A program made the position numbers and the translations under genes. Below, piece by piece: positions 18,096 through 27,292 of a stretch of 64,000 nt of DNA. Source of the DNA: Pseudomonadales bacterium (GTDB taxonomy: Bacteria > Pseudomonadota > Gammaproteobacteria > Pseudomonadales > UBA7434); the NCBI GenBank assembly GCA_028223755.1, contig JAOIUY010000003.1, forward strand, positions 1 through 64,000. Reading direction: 5' to 3'. Each line of letters opens with the position of its first letter. The stretch's first letter is position 1. Under the pieces are notes generated by a model. It saw only the letters and a program-made list of their open reading frames with translations, ran no database searches and was not told where the DNA came from.

Positions 18096-18438
18096 GCATC
18101 GTTAGACCTTATTGACTTATTCTTTACTTTTCTAACTTTTTTAGATCGATTTCTAGTCTTTTTCCTCCTCCCAATTTGATTTTTCGATTTTGACATTAGC
18201 TTGATTTCTGTTTTGCTTTAAACGTCGAAATTTTATTGTCATTGTCATCTATTTGTCTTGAACTTCACTGCCGTCTGTAAGACACTGTCACACCATCAAA
18301 CACGACCTTCTTAAATTGGTTTAAACGATCGATTGACATGTCTTGTTCAAGAAAATAGTTCAAACAATAGCTCAAACAATAGTTCAGCAATAATTAAAAC
18401 AATAGATAAAGTAATCAGTAGATAGCGGGAGTGATCTA
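18096..18438. other. Intergenic region before parC
   Basis: This 343-base gap holds a T-rich stretch after motD without a clear stem, a perfect TTGACA at 18333-18338 followed at 17 bases only by a poor -10 (TAGTTC), and the five-unit repeat described separately. parC may therefore have its own transcription start apart from motCD. No open frame of note was seen. Confidence 0.5.
18354..18412. repeat. Five tandem 12-base units upstream of parC
   Basis: Units AATAGTTCAAAC (18354-18365), AATAGCTCAAAC (18366-18377), AATAGTTCAGC (18378-18388), AATAATTAAAAC (18389-18400) and AATAGATAAAGT (18401-18412) follow each other. The first two differ by one base. They end 26 bases before the parC GTG. They could be an operator for a repeated-site binding protein or simple slippage. 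Confidence 0.65.
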
Positions 18439-19236
18439 GTGCGAGTATGGGCAATAGCCAACCAGAAAGGCGGCGTTGGTAAAACCACATCTACAGTGAG
18501 CCTTGGCGGCTTGCTGGCCGAGCAGGGCCATAAGGTGCTGCTTATCGATCTTGACCCCCATGGCTCTCTAACCAGTTATTTTGGCTATGACCCCGATTCT
18601 CTTAGTTCAAGTAGTTATCAATTGTTTCAAAACGAAGCCACCATGAGCAGCGAAGATGTATTGTCTTTGGTCTCTGGTACTTCGGTATCGGGCTTATCGT
18701 TAATGCCGACCTCGCCAGCGCTGGCAACCGTCGAAAGACAAATGACCGGCAAAGACGGCATGGGCTTGCGCGTCAATAAGGCTATGCAGGCGATTGATGG
18801 CAAGTTTGACTATGTATTGCTTGACTGCCCGCCGGTACTCGGTGTGCTGATGATCAATGCGCTGGCCGCCTGTGAGAAATTGGTTGTGCCAGTTCAGACT
18901 GAGTTTTTGGCATTGAAAGGCTTGGAGCGTATGACTCGGACTATGCAGATGGTTCAAAAGGCTCGCCCTCAGCCGCTATCTTTCACTGTTGTCCCTACCA
19001 TGTTTGACCGCCGTACTCAGGCATCAGTATCGTCACTTAATACTTTGCGAAAGCAATACAGCGAGTATCTATGGCGCTCAGCTATTCCGGTTGATACGCG
19101 TTTTCGCGATGCGAGTAAGCTTGGCAAAGTGCCTTCGCAGCATGACGCCGAAAGTCGTGGCGTAAGAGCTTACCGACAATTGCTTAATCATTTGCTCGAA
19201 GAGCAGGTGCAACGCGACAAGAAATTAACCGCTTAA
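18439..19236 (+). CDS. parC: ParA-family ATPase, polar chemotaxis-array positioning (ParC-like)
   Basis: A 265-residue ParA ATPase with GTG start and Walker A KGGVGKTTST (residues 10-19), LIDLDPHGSLT and VLLDCPPVLGVL. It corresponds to PA1462 and Vibrio ParC, which places chemotaxis arrays at the pole together with ParP. ParC here means the chemotaxis ParA, not topoisomerase IV. It is retained although cheA is not nearby. Confidence 0.88.
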   Translation: MRVWAIANQKGGVGKTTSTVSLGGLLAEQGHKVLLIDLDPHGSLTSYFGYDPDSLSSSSYQLFQNEATMSSEDVLSLVSGTSVSGLSLMPTSPALATVERQMTGKDGMGLRVNKAMQAIDGKFDYVLLDCPPVLGVLMINALAACEKLVVPVQTEFLALKGLERMTRTMQMVQKARPQPLSFTVVPTMFDRRTQASVSSLNTLRKQYSEYLWRSAIPVDTRFRDASKLGKVPSQHDAESRGVRAYRQLLNHLLEEQVQRDKKLTA

Positions 19237-19270
19237 CACGCTGATCAACGATAAAGGTCTAGAGGCTATT

Positions 19271-20137
19271 TTGCACTCAGATAAAACCGTTTTAAAATCG
19301 AATGCTGAATCCGATGTGGCTATTCAGGCTTATATCGATTCACTTTTGTTTGAGTCGGATATAGCTATAGCCTCTGTCGATGGTCGCATACTCGCTCAAC
19401 CTGATTCGCCTCAGTTAGATTCATCTCAGTTAGATTCACATCAAGCAGATATTCCTAATGTTAGTGAGGCTGTTAGTGATGCGGCCAGTGAGACAGTTAA
19501 TGAGGTCGCTGATTTTGAGCTCGATGACGATGAGTCGGTGCCTGATGTATCTCAATCAAACCCATTCTTAAAACAGTTAGAGGCGGCGCAGCGTCGTGGC
19601 CTTTCTGGCGCAGCCGCCGCGACTGATGGTGTTAAAGTCGATAATCGACCTGCTTGGGGGCGAGAGAATTTTCGTTGTTTGGCGTTTAATGTTTCGGGTT
19701 TGAAGTTGGCTGTCCCAGTGCAATTTATTGAGGGTATGCAACCTTTAGATCTATTTACAGGTACGTCGCCGTTAGATGAGCCGTTAGTCAAAGGCGCTTT
19801 AATTCTCGGTCATATGAAGTCGGACCCAATTGATGGGGCTCCCACTTTTTGCTCTGTGCTTGATACTGCTCGATTAGTGATGCCTGAACGATATGATGAT
19901 TCAATGAAAGAGTCTTATCGTTATGTGCTTGCGCTAAAAAATTGTGATTGGTCGATTGCTGTTGATTCGATTGGTGGTGAAATAGCTTTAAGCTCGCAGA
20001 ATGTTAGATGGCGAAGCGAGCATACTCGGCGCGAGTGGCTTGCCGGCACTGTGGTCGACAAGATGTGTGCACTCATTGATATTGATCTCCTTAATCGGCA
20101 GATGTTGGCCGATGCCATTTTAATGGGGGAAGGTTAG
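19271..20137 (+). CDS. parP: CheW-domain protein, ParP-like
   Basis: A 288-residue protein, TTG start, with an acidic low-complexity N-terminal 125 residues containing repeated Ser-Gln-Leu-Asp units, then a CheW-like domain at about 130-280 (FRCLAFNVSGLKLAVPVQFIEG ... WSIAVDSIGGE). It matches PA1463 and ParP, which links ParC to CheA and receptors. It is followed directly by the DUF2802 gene. Its expected partner CheA is not encoded in this window. Confidence 0.85.
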   Translation: MHSDKTVLKSNAESDVAIQAYIDSLLFESDIAIASVDGRILAQPDSPQLDSSQLDSHQADIPNVSEAVSDAASETVNEVADFELDDDESVPDVSQSNPFLKQLEAAQRRGLSGAAAATDGVKVDNRPAWGRENFRCLAFNVSGLKLAVPVQFIEGMQPLDLFTGTSPLDEPLVKGALILGHMKSDPIDGAPTFCSVLDTARLVMPERYDDSMKESYRYVLALKNCDWSIAVDSIGGEIALSSQNVRWRSEHTRREWLAGTVVDKMCALIDIDLLNRQMLADAILMGEG

Positions 20138-20518
20138 TTGGACTCCATTCAATTATTTATCGCTATTGTTGCGGTGTCTTTGTTGGTTGTGTTGTTTGCG
20201 ATAGTTTTATTGCGTCGATACCAGCAGCGACTCGATGCTATGACTTCTGAGCTCGATAATCTAAAGCGTAATTTATCTATTTTTGATGATGGTGCGCAGG
20301 GTATTGGGCGCCGTCTAGTTGAGGCCGAAAGACAGCTTAAGTCTGTGGTGAGTGATCAGGCGCAATTTAAGCAGCAAAGCAGTAATCAATCCTATACCGA
20401 TGCAGCAAGTTTAGTTGCCGAAGGTTTGTCTGTTGACCAAGTTGTTGAGCGCAGTGATCTATCGCGTGCCGAAGTAGAGCTGATGGTCTTGCTGCGTGAA
20501 AGTGATAGCCAGTCTTAG
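20138..20518 (+). CDS. DUF2802 membrane-anchored coiled-coil protein
   Basis: A 126-residue protein that starts with TTG immediately after the parP stop. One N-terminal membrane helix (about 5-27) is followed by a coiled coil (30-80) and a C-terminal helix-turn-helix-like segment (AEGLSVDQVVERSDLSRAEVELM). This is the layout of DUF2802 proteins that close the Pseudomonas che/mot operon (PA1465). Function unknown. Confidence 0.8.
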   Translation: MDSIQLFIAIVAVSLLVVLFAIVLLRRYQQRLDAMTSELDNLKRNLSIFDDGAQGIGRRLVEAERQLKSVVSDQAQFKQQSSNQSYTDAASLVAEGLSVDQVVERSDLSRAEVELMVLLRESDSQS

Positions 20519-20612
20519 CCTGCTGGCTGATATATTCTGTTAGGCCTGTAGTTTTTCGATATTCCCTTCATTTCCACCTTGCCAAAAAAGTATCTATAAG
20601 CGATTGAAAGCT

Positions 20613-20640
20613 TTGATAAAAGCCCAGCTTATGTTATAAA
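20613..20640 (+). promoter_or_regulatory. Sigma-70 promoter for rpsB with GC-rich discriminator
   Basis: TTGATA (20613-20618), 16 bases, TATAAA (20635-20640), followed by GGCGCGCC. A GC-rich discriminator after the -10 is the mark of ribosomal and tRNA promoters that are shut down by ppGpp and DksA. The start would lie near 20647. Confidence 0.65.
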
Positions 20641-20646
20641 GGCGCG

Positions 20647-20910
20647 CCGATTTTTTGGGGGTTCTCAAAAAACGGTGTTTTAGTCGTTTTAAAGGCGCTT
20701 TTTAGATTTGACTCTAATCGCTAATCCTTTTTGACTTTTTAGGCTAACTCATTGAAATATAAACTAATGTCGCACACTTATCGACACATTGCTCAGGGTG
20801 CTGGCAGCACGAATTAAACGCTTATCAATTGCCAAGCGATTAATTCAGTGAATGCTGGTTGGGTTAATGGGATGGGTGGAGGCTTAACCCGAACTACAGG
20901 AAATAAGATT
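20647..20910 (+). promoter_or_regulatory. Structured rpsB leader, likely S2 autoregulatory
   Basis: The untranslated leader is about 260 bases. A first hairpin near its start pairs CCG-TTTTTTG with CAAAAAA-CGG (20647-20676). A small GTGCTG/CAGCAC dyad lies at 20798-20810. The last hairpin pairs GGGTTAA (20861-20867) with TTAACCC (20884-20890), extended by GTT/AAC around a bulged G, and ends just before the ribosome binding site AGGA. Ribosomal protein S2 represses its own operon through such leaders in gammaproteobacteria; binding here is inferred. Confidence 0.6.
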
Positions 20911-21705
20911 ATGGCAACGACTGTTAGCATGCGTGAGCTATTGCAAGCAGGTGTTCATTTCGGCCACCAAAGCCGATACTGGAACCCTAAAATGGCACCT
21001 TTTATTTTTGGTGCTCGCAATAAGATTCATATCATCAATTTAGAACAAACTGTTCCAGCTTTAAACGAAGCCTTAGCTTTTGTTGAAAGACTGGCCTCCA
21101 GCAAGAATCAGGTTTTATTTGTAGGCACTAAGCGTGCTGCAGGTAAAATCATCAAAGAAGAAGCCGAACGCTGCAATATGCCTTACGTTAGCCATCGCTG
21201 GTTAGGTGGTATGTTGACCAATTACAAAACCATTCGAGCTTCTATCAAGCGCTACCGCGATCTCGATACGCAAGAAAAAGATGGCACTTTTGAAAAGCTT
21301 ACTAAGAAAGAGGCGTTAATGCGTCGTCGGACTAAAGAAAAGCTTGAGAAAAGTATCGGTGGTATCAAAGATATGTCAGGTCTTCCTGATGCAATTTTTG
21401 TTGTTGATGTCGATCATGAGCGTATTGCGATAACTGAAGCTAATAAACTGGGTATTCCAGTTATTGGTATCGTTGATAGTAATAGCAACCCTGATGGCGT
21501 TGATTATGTTATTCCAGGTAATGATGACGCGATCCGTGCAGTTAAGCTTTATGTCAGCAGAATGGCAGATGCATGTTTATCAGCAGATGGCGGTGCAGCC
21601 GCTTTTGTTGCTAAAGATGAGTTTGTTGAAGTTGCGGCAGAGCCTGCAGAAGCAGCGGCGGCAGAAGCGCCTGCTGAAGCACCAGAAGCAAAAAAAGAAG
21701 ACTAA
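20911..21705 (+). CDS. rpsB: 30S ribosomal protein S2
   Basis: S2 of 264 residues from ATG 20911, which has AGGA at the right distance. An in-frame GTG at 20848 would add 21 residues but lies inside the leader hairpin, and the protein family starts with the [17 protein letters not shown] motif close to the N terminus. Motifs [16 protein letters not shown] and [15 protein letters not shown] are present. The tail is Ala/Pro/Glu-rich. S2 binds the 30S head-body junction. Confidence 0.97.
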   Translation: MATTVSMRELLQAGVHFGHQSRYWNPKMAPFIFGARNKIHIINLEQTVPALNEALAFVERLASSKNQVLFVGTKRAAGKIIKEEAERCNMPYVSHRWLGGMLTNYKTIRASIKRYRDLDTQEKDGTFEKLTKKEALMRRRTKEKLEKSIGGIKDMSGLPDAIFVVDVDHERIAITEANKLGIPVIGIVDSNSNPDGVDYVIPGNDDAIRAVKLYVSRMADACLSADGGAAAFVAKDEFVEVAAEPAEAAAAEAPAEAPEAKKED

Positions 21706-21736
21706 TTTAAGTTTTCACAGATCGAGTTATAAGCAT

Positions 21737-21767
21737 TTGAAAAAGGGAGCCTAGCTCCCTTTTTCAA
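21737..21767 (+). terminator. Rho-independent terminator or attenuator after rpsB
   Basis: A perfect 13-base stem TTGAAAAAGGGAG / CTCCCTTTTTCAA with a five-base loop, ending in a T run. It lies between rpsB and tsf, where many gammaproteobacteria have a partial terminator that lowers tsf relative to rpsB. Confidence 0.85.
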
Positions 21768-21854
21768 GGTTTAACTCAGCGAAATTTTATTTATCGTCTT
21801 GTCGCCTTAATAATAAATGTCGACAAGATTAGAACTGATTGGGAGAAATGAGCG

Positions 21855-22721
21855 ATGGCTGAAATAAAAGCGACCATGGTTAAAGAGCTACGTGATAGAA
21901 CTGGCTTGGGTATGATGGAGTGTAAAAAAGCATTGACCGAAGCGGGTGGTGACATCGAAGCGGCAATCGAAGAGATGCGTAAATCAAGCGGTATGAAGGC
22001 AGCGAAAAAAGCGGGCCGTACTGCAGCCGAAGGTGCTGTGGCAGTTAAAGTCGCTGATGATCGTAGCTGTGGTATTTTAGTTGAAGTCAACAGCGAAACT
22101 GATTTTGCTGCACGTGATGAAAACTTTTTAAGTTTTGTTGGTGAAGTTGTCGATGCTGTATTTGCAAGCAAAAGCACTGATATTGAAAGTCTTTTGGCTG
22201 CCGGCTTAGAAGATAAGCGTCAGGCTTTAGTGCAAAAAATTGGTGAGAACATTTCTGTTCGTCGAGCGGTTGTTGTTGAGGGTGCTAACGTTGGTGCTTA
22301 TGTTCACGGCAACGGTAAAATTGCTGTGCTAGCGAGTTTGACTGCGGGTGACGAGGCGTTAGCAAAAGATGTTGCAATGCATGTTGCAGCGGTTAATCCT
22401 CAAGTTGCTAAGCCAGATGATATGCCTGCTGAGTTATTAGAGAAAGAGCGCGCAATTTATATTGCACAAGCTGAAGATAGCGGCAAGCCAGCAGAAATCA
22501 TTGCTAAAATGGTTGAAGGCCGAGTGCGTAAATTCTTAGCTGAGAGTTCTTTGACTGAGCAGCCTTTCGTTAAAGATCCTGATCTGAAGGTTGGCCAGCT
22601 AATAAAGAATGCTTCTGCGGACATTAATGGCTTTACCCGATTTGAAGTGGGTGAGGGTATTGAGGTTGAAGAAGTCGATTTTGCGGCTGAAGTAGCAGCC
22701 CAGGTAAATCAAACATCCTAG
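21855..22721 (+). CDS. tsf: Elongation factor Ts
   Basis: A 288-residue EF-Ts with the UBA-like N terminus ([19 protein letters not shown]), the TDFAARDE catalytic stretch near residues 80-87 and coiled core domains. It recycles EF-Tu by GDP/GTP exchange. Length matches the family. Confidence 0.97.
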   Translation: MAEIKATMVKELRDRTGLGMMECKKALTEAGGDIEAAIEEMRKSSGMKAAKKAGRTAAEGAVAVKVADDRSCGILVEVNSETDFAARDENFLSFVGEVVDAVFASKSTDIESLLAAGLEDKRQALVQKIGENISVRRAVVVEGANVGAYVHGNGKIAVLASLTAGDEALAKDVAMHVAAVNPQVAKPDDMPAELLEKERAIYIAQAEDSGKPAEIIAKMVEGRVRKFLAESSLTEQPFVKDPDLKVGQLIKNASADINGFTRFEVGEGIEVEEVDFAAEVAAQVNQTS

Positions 22722-22732
22722 TGGGTGTTATT

Positions 22733-22759
22733 GAAAAAGGGCGCTTCGCGCCCTTTTTT
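22733..22759 (+). terminator. Rho-independent terminator after tsf
   Basis: AAAAAGGGCGC / GCGCCCTTTTTT closed by a UUC loop, followed by T's. It separates rpsB-tsf from pyrH. Confidence 0.88.
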
Positions 22760-22843
22760 GTATCTATTCGTTGTACGCTAACCTCAGTTTGGTTAGTCTG
22801 TTTTAAACGCGATCTTTTCTAACGCTACGGTGGGAGTTTTTTT

Positions 22844-23569
22844 ATGTCTGGTGCGACAAGTGATAAAAAATACAAGCGAATATTACTTAAGCTAAGTGGC
22901 GAGGCCTTACAGGGCAATGGTGATTTTGGTATCGACCCTGCTGTTTTGGATCGCATGGCGCTTGAAATTGGCCAATTAATTGGTATTGGTATTCAGGTCG
23001 GTTTGGTTATCGGCGGCGGCAACTTGTTTCGTGGTGCTGAATTAAGTGAGGCAGGGTTAGATCGCGTCACAGGTGACCATATGGGTATGCTCGCAACCAC
23101 AATGAATGCGTTAGCAATGCGTGATGCATTAGAGCGCTCTAACATTCCAACAACAGCAATGTCGGCGATTCCAATGAGTGGCGTGGTTGATCGCTATGAC
23201 CGACGCTCAGCGATACGTTGTTTGGAACAAGGCGATGTGGTTATTTTCTCTGCAGGTACGGGGAATCCATTTTTTACTACCGATTCTGCCGCTGCGTTAA
23301 GAGCCATTGAAGTGGGTGCAGAGTTGATGATTAAAGCCACCAAGGTTGATGGTGTTTATGATTCTGACCCTATGAAAAATAAGGATGCAGTTAAATACGA
23401 TAGCTTAACTTACGATGAGGTGCTTGATCGTAAATTGGGCGTGATGGACTTAACGGCTATTTGCCTGTGCCGCGACCATAATATGCCTGTACGCGTATTT
23501 GAAATGGATAAGGCGGGCGCACTTGTGAATATTGTAGTGGGCGCTAATGAAGGCACATTGATACAATAG
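22844..23569 (+). CDS. pyrH: UMP kinase
   Basis: A 241-residue amino-acid-kinase-fold enzyme that phosphorylates UMP to UDP. Visible motifs are [39 protein letters not shown] and [14 protein letters not shown]. It is regulated by GTP and UTP in the family. Length and place between tsf and frr are standard. Confidence 0.97.
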   Translation: MSGATSDKKYKRILLKLSGEALQGNGDFGIDPAVLDRMALEIGQLIGIGIQVGLVIGGGNLFRGAELSEAGLDRVTGDHMGMLATTMNALAMRDALERSNIPTTAMSAIPMSGVVDRYDRRSAIRCLEQGDVVIFSAGTGNPFFTTDSAAALRAIEVGAELMIKATKVDGVYDSDPMKNKDAVKYDSLTYDEVLDRKLGVMDLTAICLCRDHNMPVRVFEMDKAGALVNIVVGANEGTLIQ

Positions 23570-23641
23570 CAGCAATATTATTAAGAGCTAAATCACGATT
23601 CTATTAAAGTCTGGCTATTGCTTACAGGGGAGAAATAAAAA

Positions 23642-24199
23642 GTGCTAGAAGAATTTAAAAAAGATGCTGAAGATCGAATGCAAAAAGCGGTTGATGCACT
23701 AGCGAGCGCATTTAATAAGATTCGTACTGGACGCGCTCATCCTAGTATTTTGGAAGGTGTCAGAGTTGATTACTACGGCTCGGTTACACCGTTGAGCCAA
23801 GTGGCTAACATTTCGGTTGAGGATGCGCGCATGTTGTCGGTAACACCATGGGAAAAGCAAATGGTGCCGGACATTGAAAAAGCGATCATGAAGTCTGACT
23901 TAGGTTTGAACCCAGTCACGGCAGGTGCGGTTATACGTGTGCCTATGCCAGCATTGACCGAAGAGACGCGTAAGGGGTATATCAAGCAGGCGCGTAAAGA
24001 AGCTGAGACCTCAAGAGTGTCAGCAAGAAATATACGTCGTGACGTTTTGGCTGATATTAAAGAGCTCTTAAAAGCGAAAGAGATTTCCGAAGATCAAGAG
24101 CGCAAAGCTCAGGATGATATCCAAAAGATCACCGATAGATACGTCGCTAAAATAGATGAGGCTTTGAAAGTTAAAGAAGCCGATCTGTTAGAGATCTAG
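23642..24199 (+). CDS. frr: Ribosome recycling factor
   Basis: A 185-residue RRF with GTG start behind a good AGGGGAG site. It has the helical domain and the conserved [29 protein letters not shown] and [15 protein letters not shown] stretches. It splits post-termination ribosomes with EF-G. A terminator-like hairpin follows at 24273. Confidence 0.97.
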   Translation: MLEEFKKDAEDRMQKAVDALASAFNKIRTGRAHPSILEGVRVDYYGSVTPLSQVANISVEDARMLSVTPWEKQMVPDIEKAIMKSDLGLNPVTAGAVIRVPMPALTEETRKGYIKQARKEAETSRVSARNIRRDVLADIKELLKAKEISEDQERKAQDDIQKITDRYVAKIDEALKVKEADLLEI

Positions 24200-24272
24200 T
24201 GATTTAAATCGACATTATTGTCGTTTTGAATCTTTACCTTTTTATTTTATGAAATTTAAATCATCTGAGATC

Positions 24273-24307
24273 AAAGACTCTTCGTCTACGAACGAGGGGT
24301 CTTTTTT
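24273..24307 (+). terminator. Terminator-like hairpin between frr and uppS
   Basis: AAAGACTCTTCG (24273-24284) pairs fully, with two G-U pairs, with CGAGGGGTCTTT (24293-24304) around an eight-base loop, and six T's complete the tract. It is a good intrinsic terminator for frr. The right arm also contains GAGGGG, the only strong ribosome binding site for uppS, so the hairpin could lower uppS by both attenuation and masking. Confidence 0.75.
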
Positions 24308-25094
24308 GTGCGAGTCTGGTTCCGAAACTAATCGAGATTCATTGCTGCCTCAGCATATTGCCATTATTATGGATGGCAATAATCGATGGGCCAAGAAACG
24401 TTTTTTGCCTGGCATACGAGGTCATAAGTCGGGCGTTGAAGCAATCCGCAGTGTACTTGCTGTATGCGAAAAGCATCAGGTTCAAGCGTTAACATTATTT
24501 GCATTCAGTAGCGAAAATTGGCAGCGGCCAGTTGAAGAAGTTGGTGCGCTAATGAATCTCTTCCTTAACTATCTAAAGCGTGAAGTCACTTCGTTGCACA
24601 AGAAAGGTGTCCGCATCCGCTTTATCGGCAGACGTGATCGCCTGCAAGACGATATTGTTGAGCAGATGGACGCGGCAGAAAAGCTAACAGAAGCTAATAG
24701 CGTAAGTAATCTAGTGTTAGCCGTTGATTATGGTGGTCAGTGGGATATTGCTAATGCGACAACTCAAATTGCTAAAGCGGTATCTGCTGGTGAGCTTGAT
24801 ATTGAGCAAATCGATGAGTCTGTGATGGACAAGCATATTGCTTTAAGTGATCTGTCTAAACCAGATTTATGCATTCGTACGGGTGGTGAATATCGTATTA
24901 GTAATTTTCTTTTATGGCAGCTGTCTTATGCCGAGCTCTATTTTGCTGAATGTCTTTGGCCTGATTTTGGTGAGCAAGAAATGGAGCGTGCGATTAGTGA
25001 TTTTAGTGCTAGGCAGCGTCGCTTCGGTAAGACTTCTGAACAGGTTGAGACGATAGAAAATTCGCAAGACACACCATTATCGGGGCAATCTTAA
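24306..25094 (+). CDS. uppS: Undecaprenyl diphosphate synthase
   Basis: A cis-prenyltransferase that builds C55 undecaprenyl diphosphate for cell wall synthesis. Motifs are IAIIMDGNNRWAK, GHKSG, TLFAFSSENWQRP and DLCIRTGGEYRISNFLLWQ. The longest frame starts at ATG 24249 but has no ribosome binding site and would run through the terminator stem. TTG 24306 has GAGGGG six bases upstream and places the IAIIMDGN motif near residue 18, as in E. coli. TTG 24342 is a further option. The stop is two bases before cdsA. Confidence 0.9.
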   Translation: MCESGSETNRDSLLPQHIAIIMDGNNRWAKKRFLPGIRGHKSGVEAIRSVLAVCEKHQVQALTLFAFSSENWQRPVEEVGALMNLFLNYLKREVTSLHKKGVRIRFIGRRDRLQDDIVEQMDAAEKLTEANSVSNLVLAVDYGGQWDIANATTQIAKAVSAGELDIEQIDESVMDKHIALSDLSKPDLCIRTGGEYRISNFLLWQLSYAELYFAECLWPDFGEQEMERAISDFSARQRRFGKTSEQVETIENSQDTPLSGQS

Positions 25095-25095
25095 A

Positions 25096-25956
25096 ATGTT
25101 GATGTATCGAATTGGTACCGCCATTATCCTTGCCGCTTTATTTCTAGTGACGTTGTTTCATCCCTCGCCGTTAGTATTTCTTGTTTTTTGTTTATTGGCC
25201 TTGATTATTGCTGCTTGGGAGTGGTCGGCGCTTTCTGAATTAAAATGTAATTACCAGCGTGTTTTGTTTGTTATTGTTTCCTTGGCTTTAATGGGCGCAA
25301 TAGCTTGGTTGGCGGGCTTTGTAGGTTCTTCGCTAAGTGCTGGTATCGATAGTGATACGTTTTTATTGACGCTGCTCTTTGTTGGAGTTGTTTTCTGGTT
25401 TTGTATGTTGGCGGTATTGTTCAGTTACCCCAAAAGCCAGCGGCTCTTAAACGCTATCTCTACTCGTTTATTGCTTGGTCTGATATTGATTTCTGTGGCA
25501 TGGGCCTCATTGCTTTATTTACGCTATCAAGCCAATGGGCAGTTCTGGGTTCTTTATGTTGTTGTTATTGTGGCAGCAGCCGATATTGGTGCCTACTTCT
25601 TTGGTAAATTATTTGGCTCAAGAAAACTCGCGCCAGCAGTGAGCCCTGGAAAAACGTGGGAAGGTTTTTTGGGCGGTTTGTTGGTTTCGCAACTGTTTGC
25701 TTTGCTGTTAGTTTTATATTTTTCCACGCAAGAGCAAAGTCATTTGCCGGCGCTTAATGTGTTTCTTTTAGTTACTGCTTTGCTTGCTGCTGTGTCAGTG
25801 TTGGGTGACTTATTTGAGAGTATCTTAAAGCGTGGCTGCGGATTAAAAGATAGCGGTAGTATTTTGCCAGGTCATGGTGGCGTGTTAGATCGTCTTGATG
25901 GCTTGGTTGCAGCGCTGCCGGTTTTTGTTTTTATTTTTATGATTCAGGGGTGGTAG
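25096..25956 (+). CDS. cdsA: Phosphatidate cytidylyltransferase
   Basis: A 286-residue protein with about eight membrane segments and the family signature [16 protein letters not shown] followed by [18 protein letters not shown] and [14 protein letters not shown]. It makes CDP-diacylglycerol from phosphatidate and CTP for phospholipid synthesis. Start ATG 25096 is one base after the uppS stop. Confidence 0.96.
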   Translation: MLMYRIGTAIILAALFLVTLFHPSPLVFLVFCLLALIIAAWEWSALSELKCNYQRVLFVIVSLALMGAIAWLAGFVGSSLSAGIDSDTFLLTLLFVGVVFWFCMLAVLFSYPKSQRLLNAISTRLLLGLILISVAWASLLYLRYQANGQFWVLYVVVIVAAADIGAYFFGKLFGSRKLAPAVSPGKTWEGFLGGLLVSQLFALLLVLYFSTQEQSHLPALNVFLLVTALLAAVSVLGDLFESILKRGCGLKDSGSILPGHGGVLDRLDGLVAALPVFVFIFMIQGW

Positions 25957-25963
25957 TCATTCT

Positions 25964-27217
25964 TTGAATATTTTTGGTAAACAAGGTGAAGCGTTAGGGC
26001 AAACTGCCAAGCAGTTTGTTTCTGTATTGGGTAGCACCGGTTCAATTGGTCAAAGTACTTTAGAGGTTTTATCTCTTCATCCTGAGCGATTTCATTTGTT
26101 CGCAGTGTCAGCTAATACACGGGCTGATTTGTTGTTGAGTCAATGTGAGCAGTGGCAGCCAGAGTATGCTGTTTTAAGGAGTAAAGAAAAGGCGGAGTGG
26201 TTTGAGCAGTCGCTGCGAGAAAAAGGTTTGCAGACGCAATTATTGGTTGGCAGCGAAGGGCTCGATTTTATCGCGGGTCATGAATCTGTTGATATTGTTA
26301 TGGCAGCGATTGTTGGGGCTGCAGGCTTGCAGTCAACGTTATCTGCTGTCGATGCAGGTAAAAAAGTACTGTTAGCGAATAAAGAGTCTTTAGTTATGGC
26401 GGGTGCATTATTTATGCATGCCGTTGAGCAATCTGCTGCTGTGTTGTTGCCTATTGATAGTGAGCACAATGCTATTTTTCAATGCCTGCCTTCGAACGAC
26501 TCTCAGCTCGGTGCAGAGCAAAACCTTCTTCGAAGCGGTATTCGTAAAATTTTATTAACGGGTTCAGGTGGTCCTTTTCGAACGCTACCACTCAATCAGT
26601 TTGCTTCGGTGACGCCAGAGCAAGCTTGTACGCATCCTAATTGGTCAATGGGTAAGAAAATTTCTGTCGACTCGGCGACGATGATGAATAAAGGCCTTGA
26701 GTTAATTGAGGCTTGTTGGTTATTTAATTGCTCGCCCAGTGATATTGAAATAGTTGTGCATCCGCAAAGTGTTATTCACTCGATGGTCGAGTATAACGAT
26801 GGCTCAGTGCTTGCCCAAATGGGTCAGCCTGATATGCGAACACCTATCGCTCATGCGCTAGCTTGGCCTGCGCGTGTTGAATCAGGTGTCGATAGTCTTA
26901 ATTGGTCGCAGATGAGCGGACTTACATTCGAGTCTCCAGATGAGCATCGTTTTCCGGCCTTGCGTTTAGCTCGCGAGGCGGCAGAGGCGGGCGGAAACGC
27001 TCCTATTGTGTTGAATGCGGCGAATGAAGTCGCCGTCGAGGCATTTTTGCAGACGTTGATACCTTTTACGGCCATTATCGAGGTTGTTCAGCACACCCTT
27101 GAAAAAATACCGTTTGAGGAACCGATGACACTTGATGCCATCCAAGCAATTGATTTTCAGACGCGAGATGTGGCAAATGCTTGTTGTCAGACTTTCCAGC
27201 AGTTATCTTCATCATGA
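25964..27217 (+). CDS. dxr: 1-deoxy-D-xylulose 5-phosphate reductoisomerase
   Basis: A 417-residue enzyme, TTG start, that makes MEP from DXP in isoprenoid synthesis. The NADPH site is [14 protein letters not shown], the substrate and metal site [14 protein letters not shown], and a further signature is [19 protein letters not shown]. Slightly longer than E. coli Dxr through a 15-residue N-terminal extension. It feeds uppS upstream. Confidence 0.96.
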   Translation: MNIFGKQGEALGQTAKQFVSVLGSTGSIGQSTLEVLSLHPERFHLFAVSANTRADLLLSQCEQWQPEYAVLRSKEKAEWFEQSLREKGLQTQLLVGSEGLDFIAGHESVDIVMAAIVGAAGLQSTLSAVDAGKKVLLANKESLVMAGALFMHAVEQSAAVLLPIDSEHNAIFQCLPSNDSQLGAEQNLLRSGIRKILLTGSGGPFRTLPLNQFASVTPEQACTHPNWSMGKKISVDSATMMNKGLELIEACWLFNCSPSDIEIVVHPQSVIHSMVEYNDGSVLAQMGQPDMRTPIAHALAWPARVESGVDSLNWSQMSGLTFESPDEHRFPALRLAREAAEAGGNAPIVLNAANEVAVEAFLQTLIPFTAIIEVVQHTLEKIPFEEPMTLDAIQAIDFQTRDVANACCQTFQQLSSS

Positions 27218-27292
27218 TATTTGCTAGAGAGATGTTAGTTAGAGCACAACTGGGTCTAGCTTTTTTTCAGATGTTAAGGAGAGTCGGTTAGC

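Noticed and set aside
20848-20910. In-frame GTG extension of rpsB by 21 residues
   Set aside because: It covers the leader hairpin, and the ribosome binding site and family N terminus point to ATG 20911.
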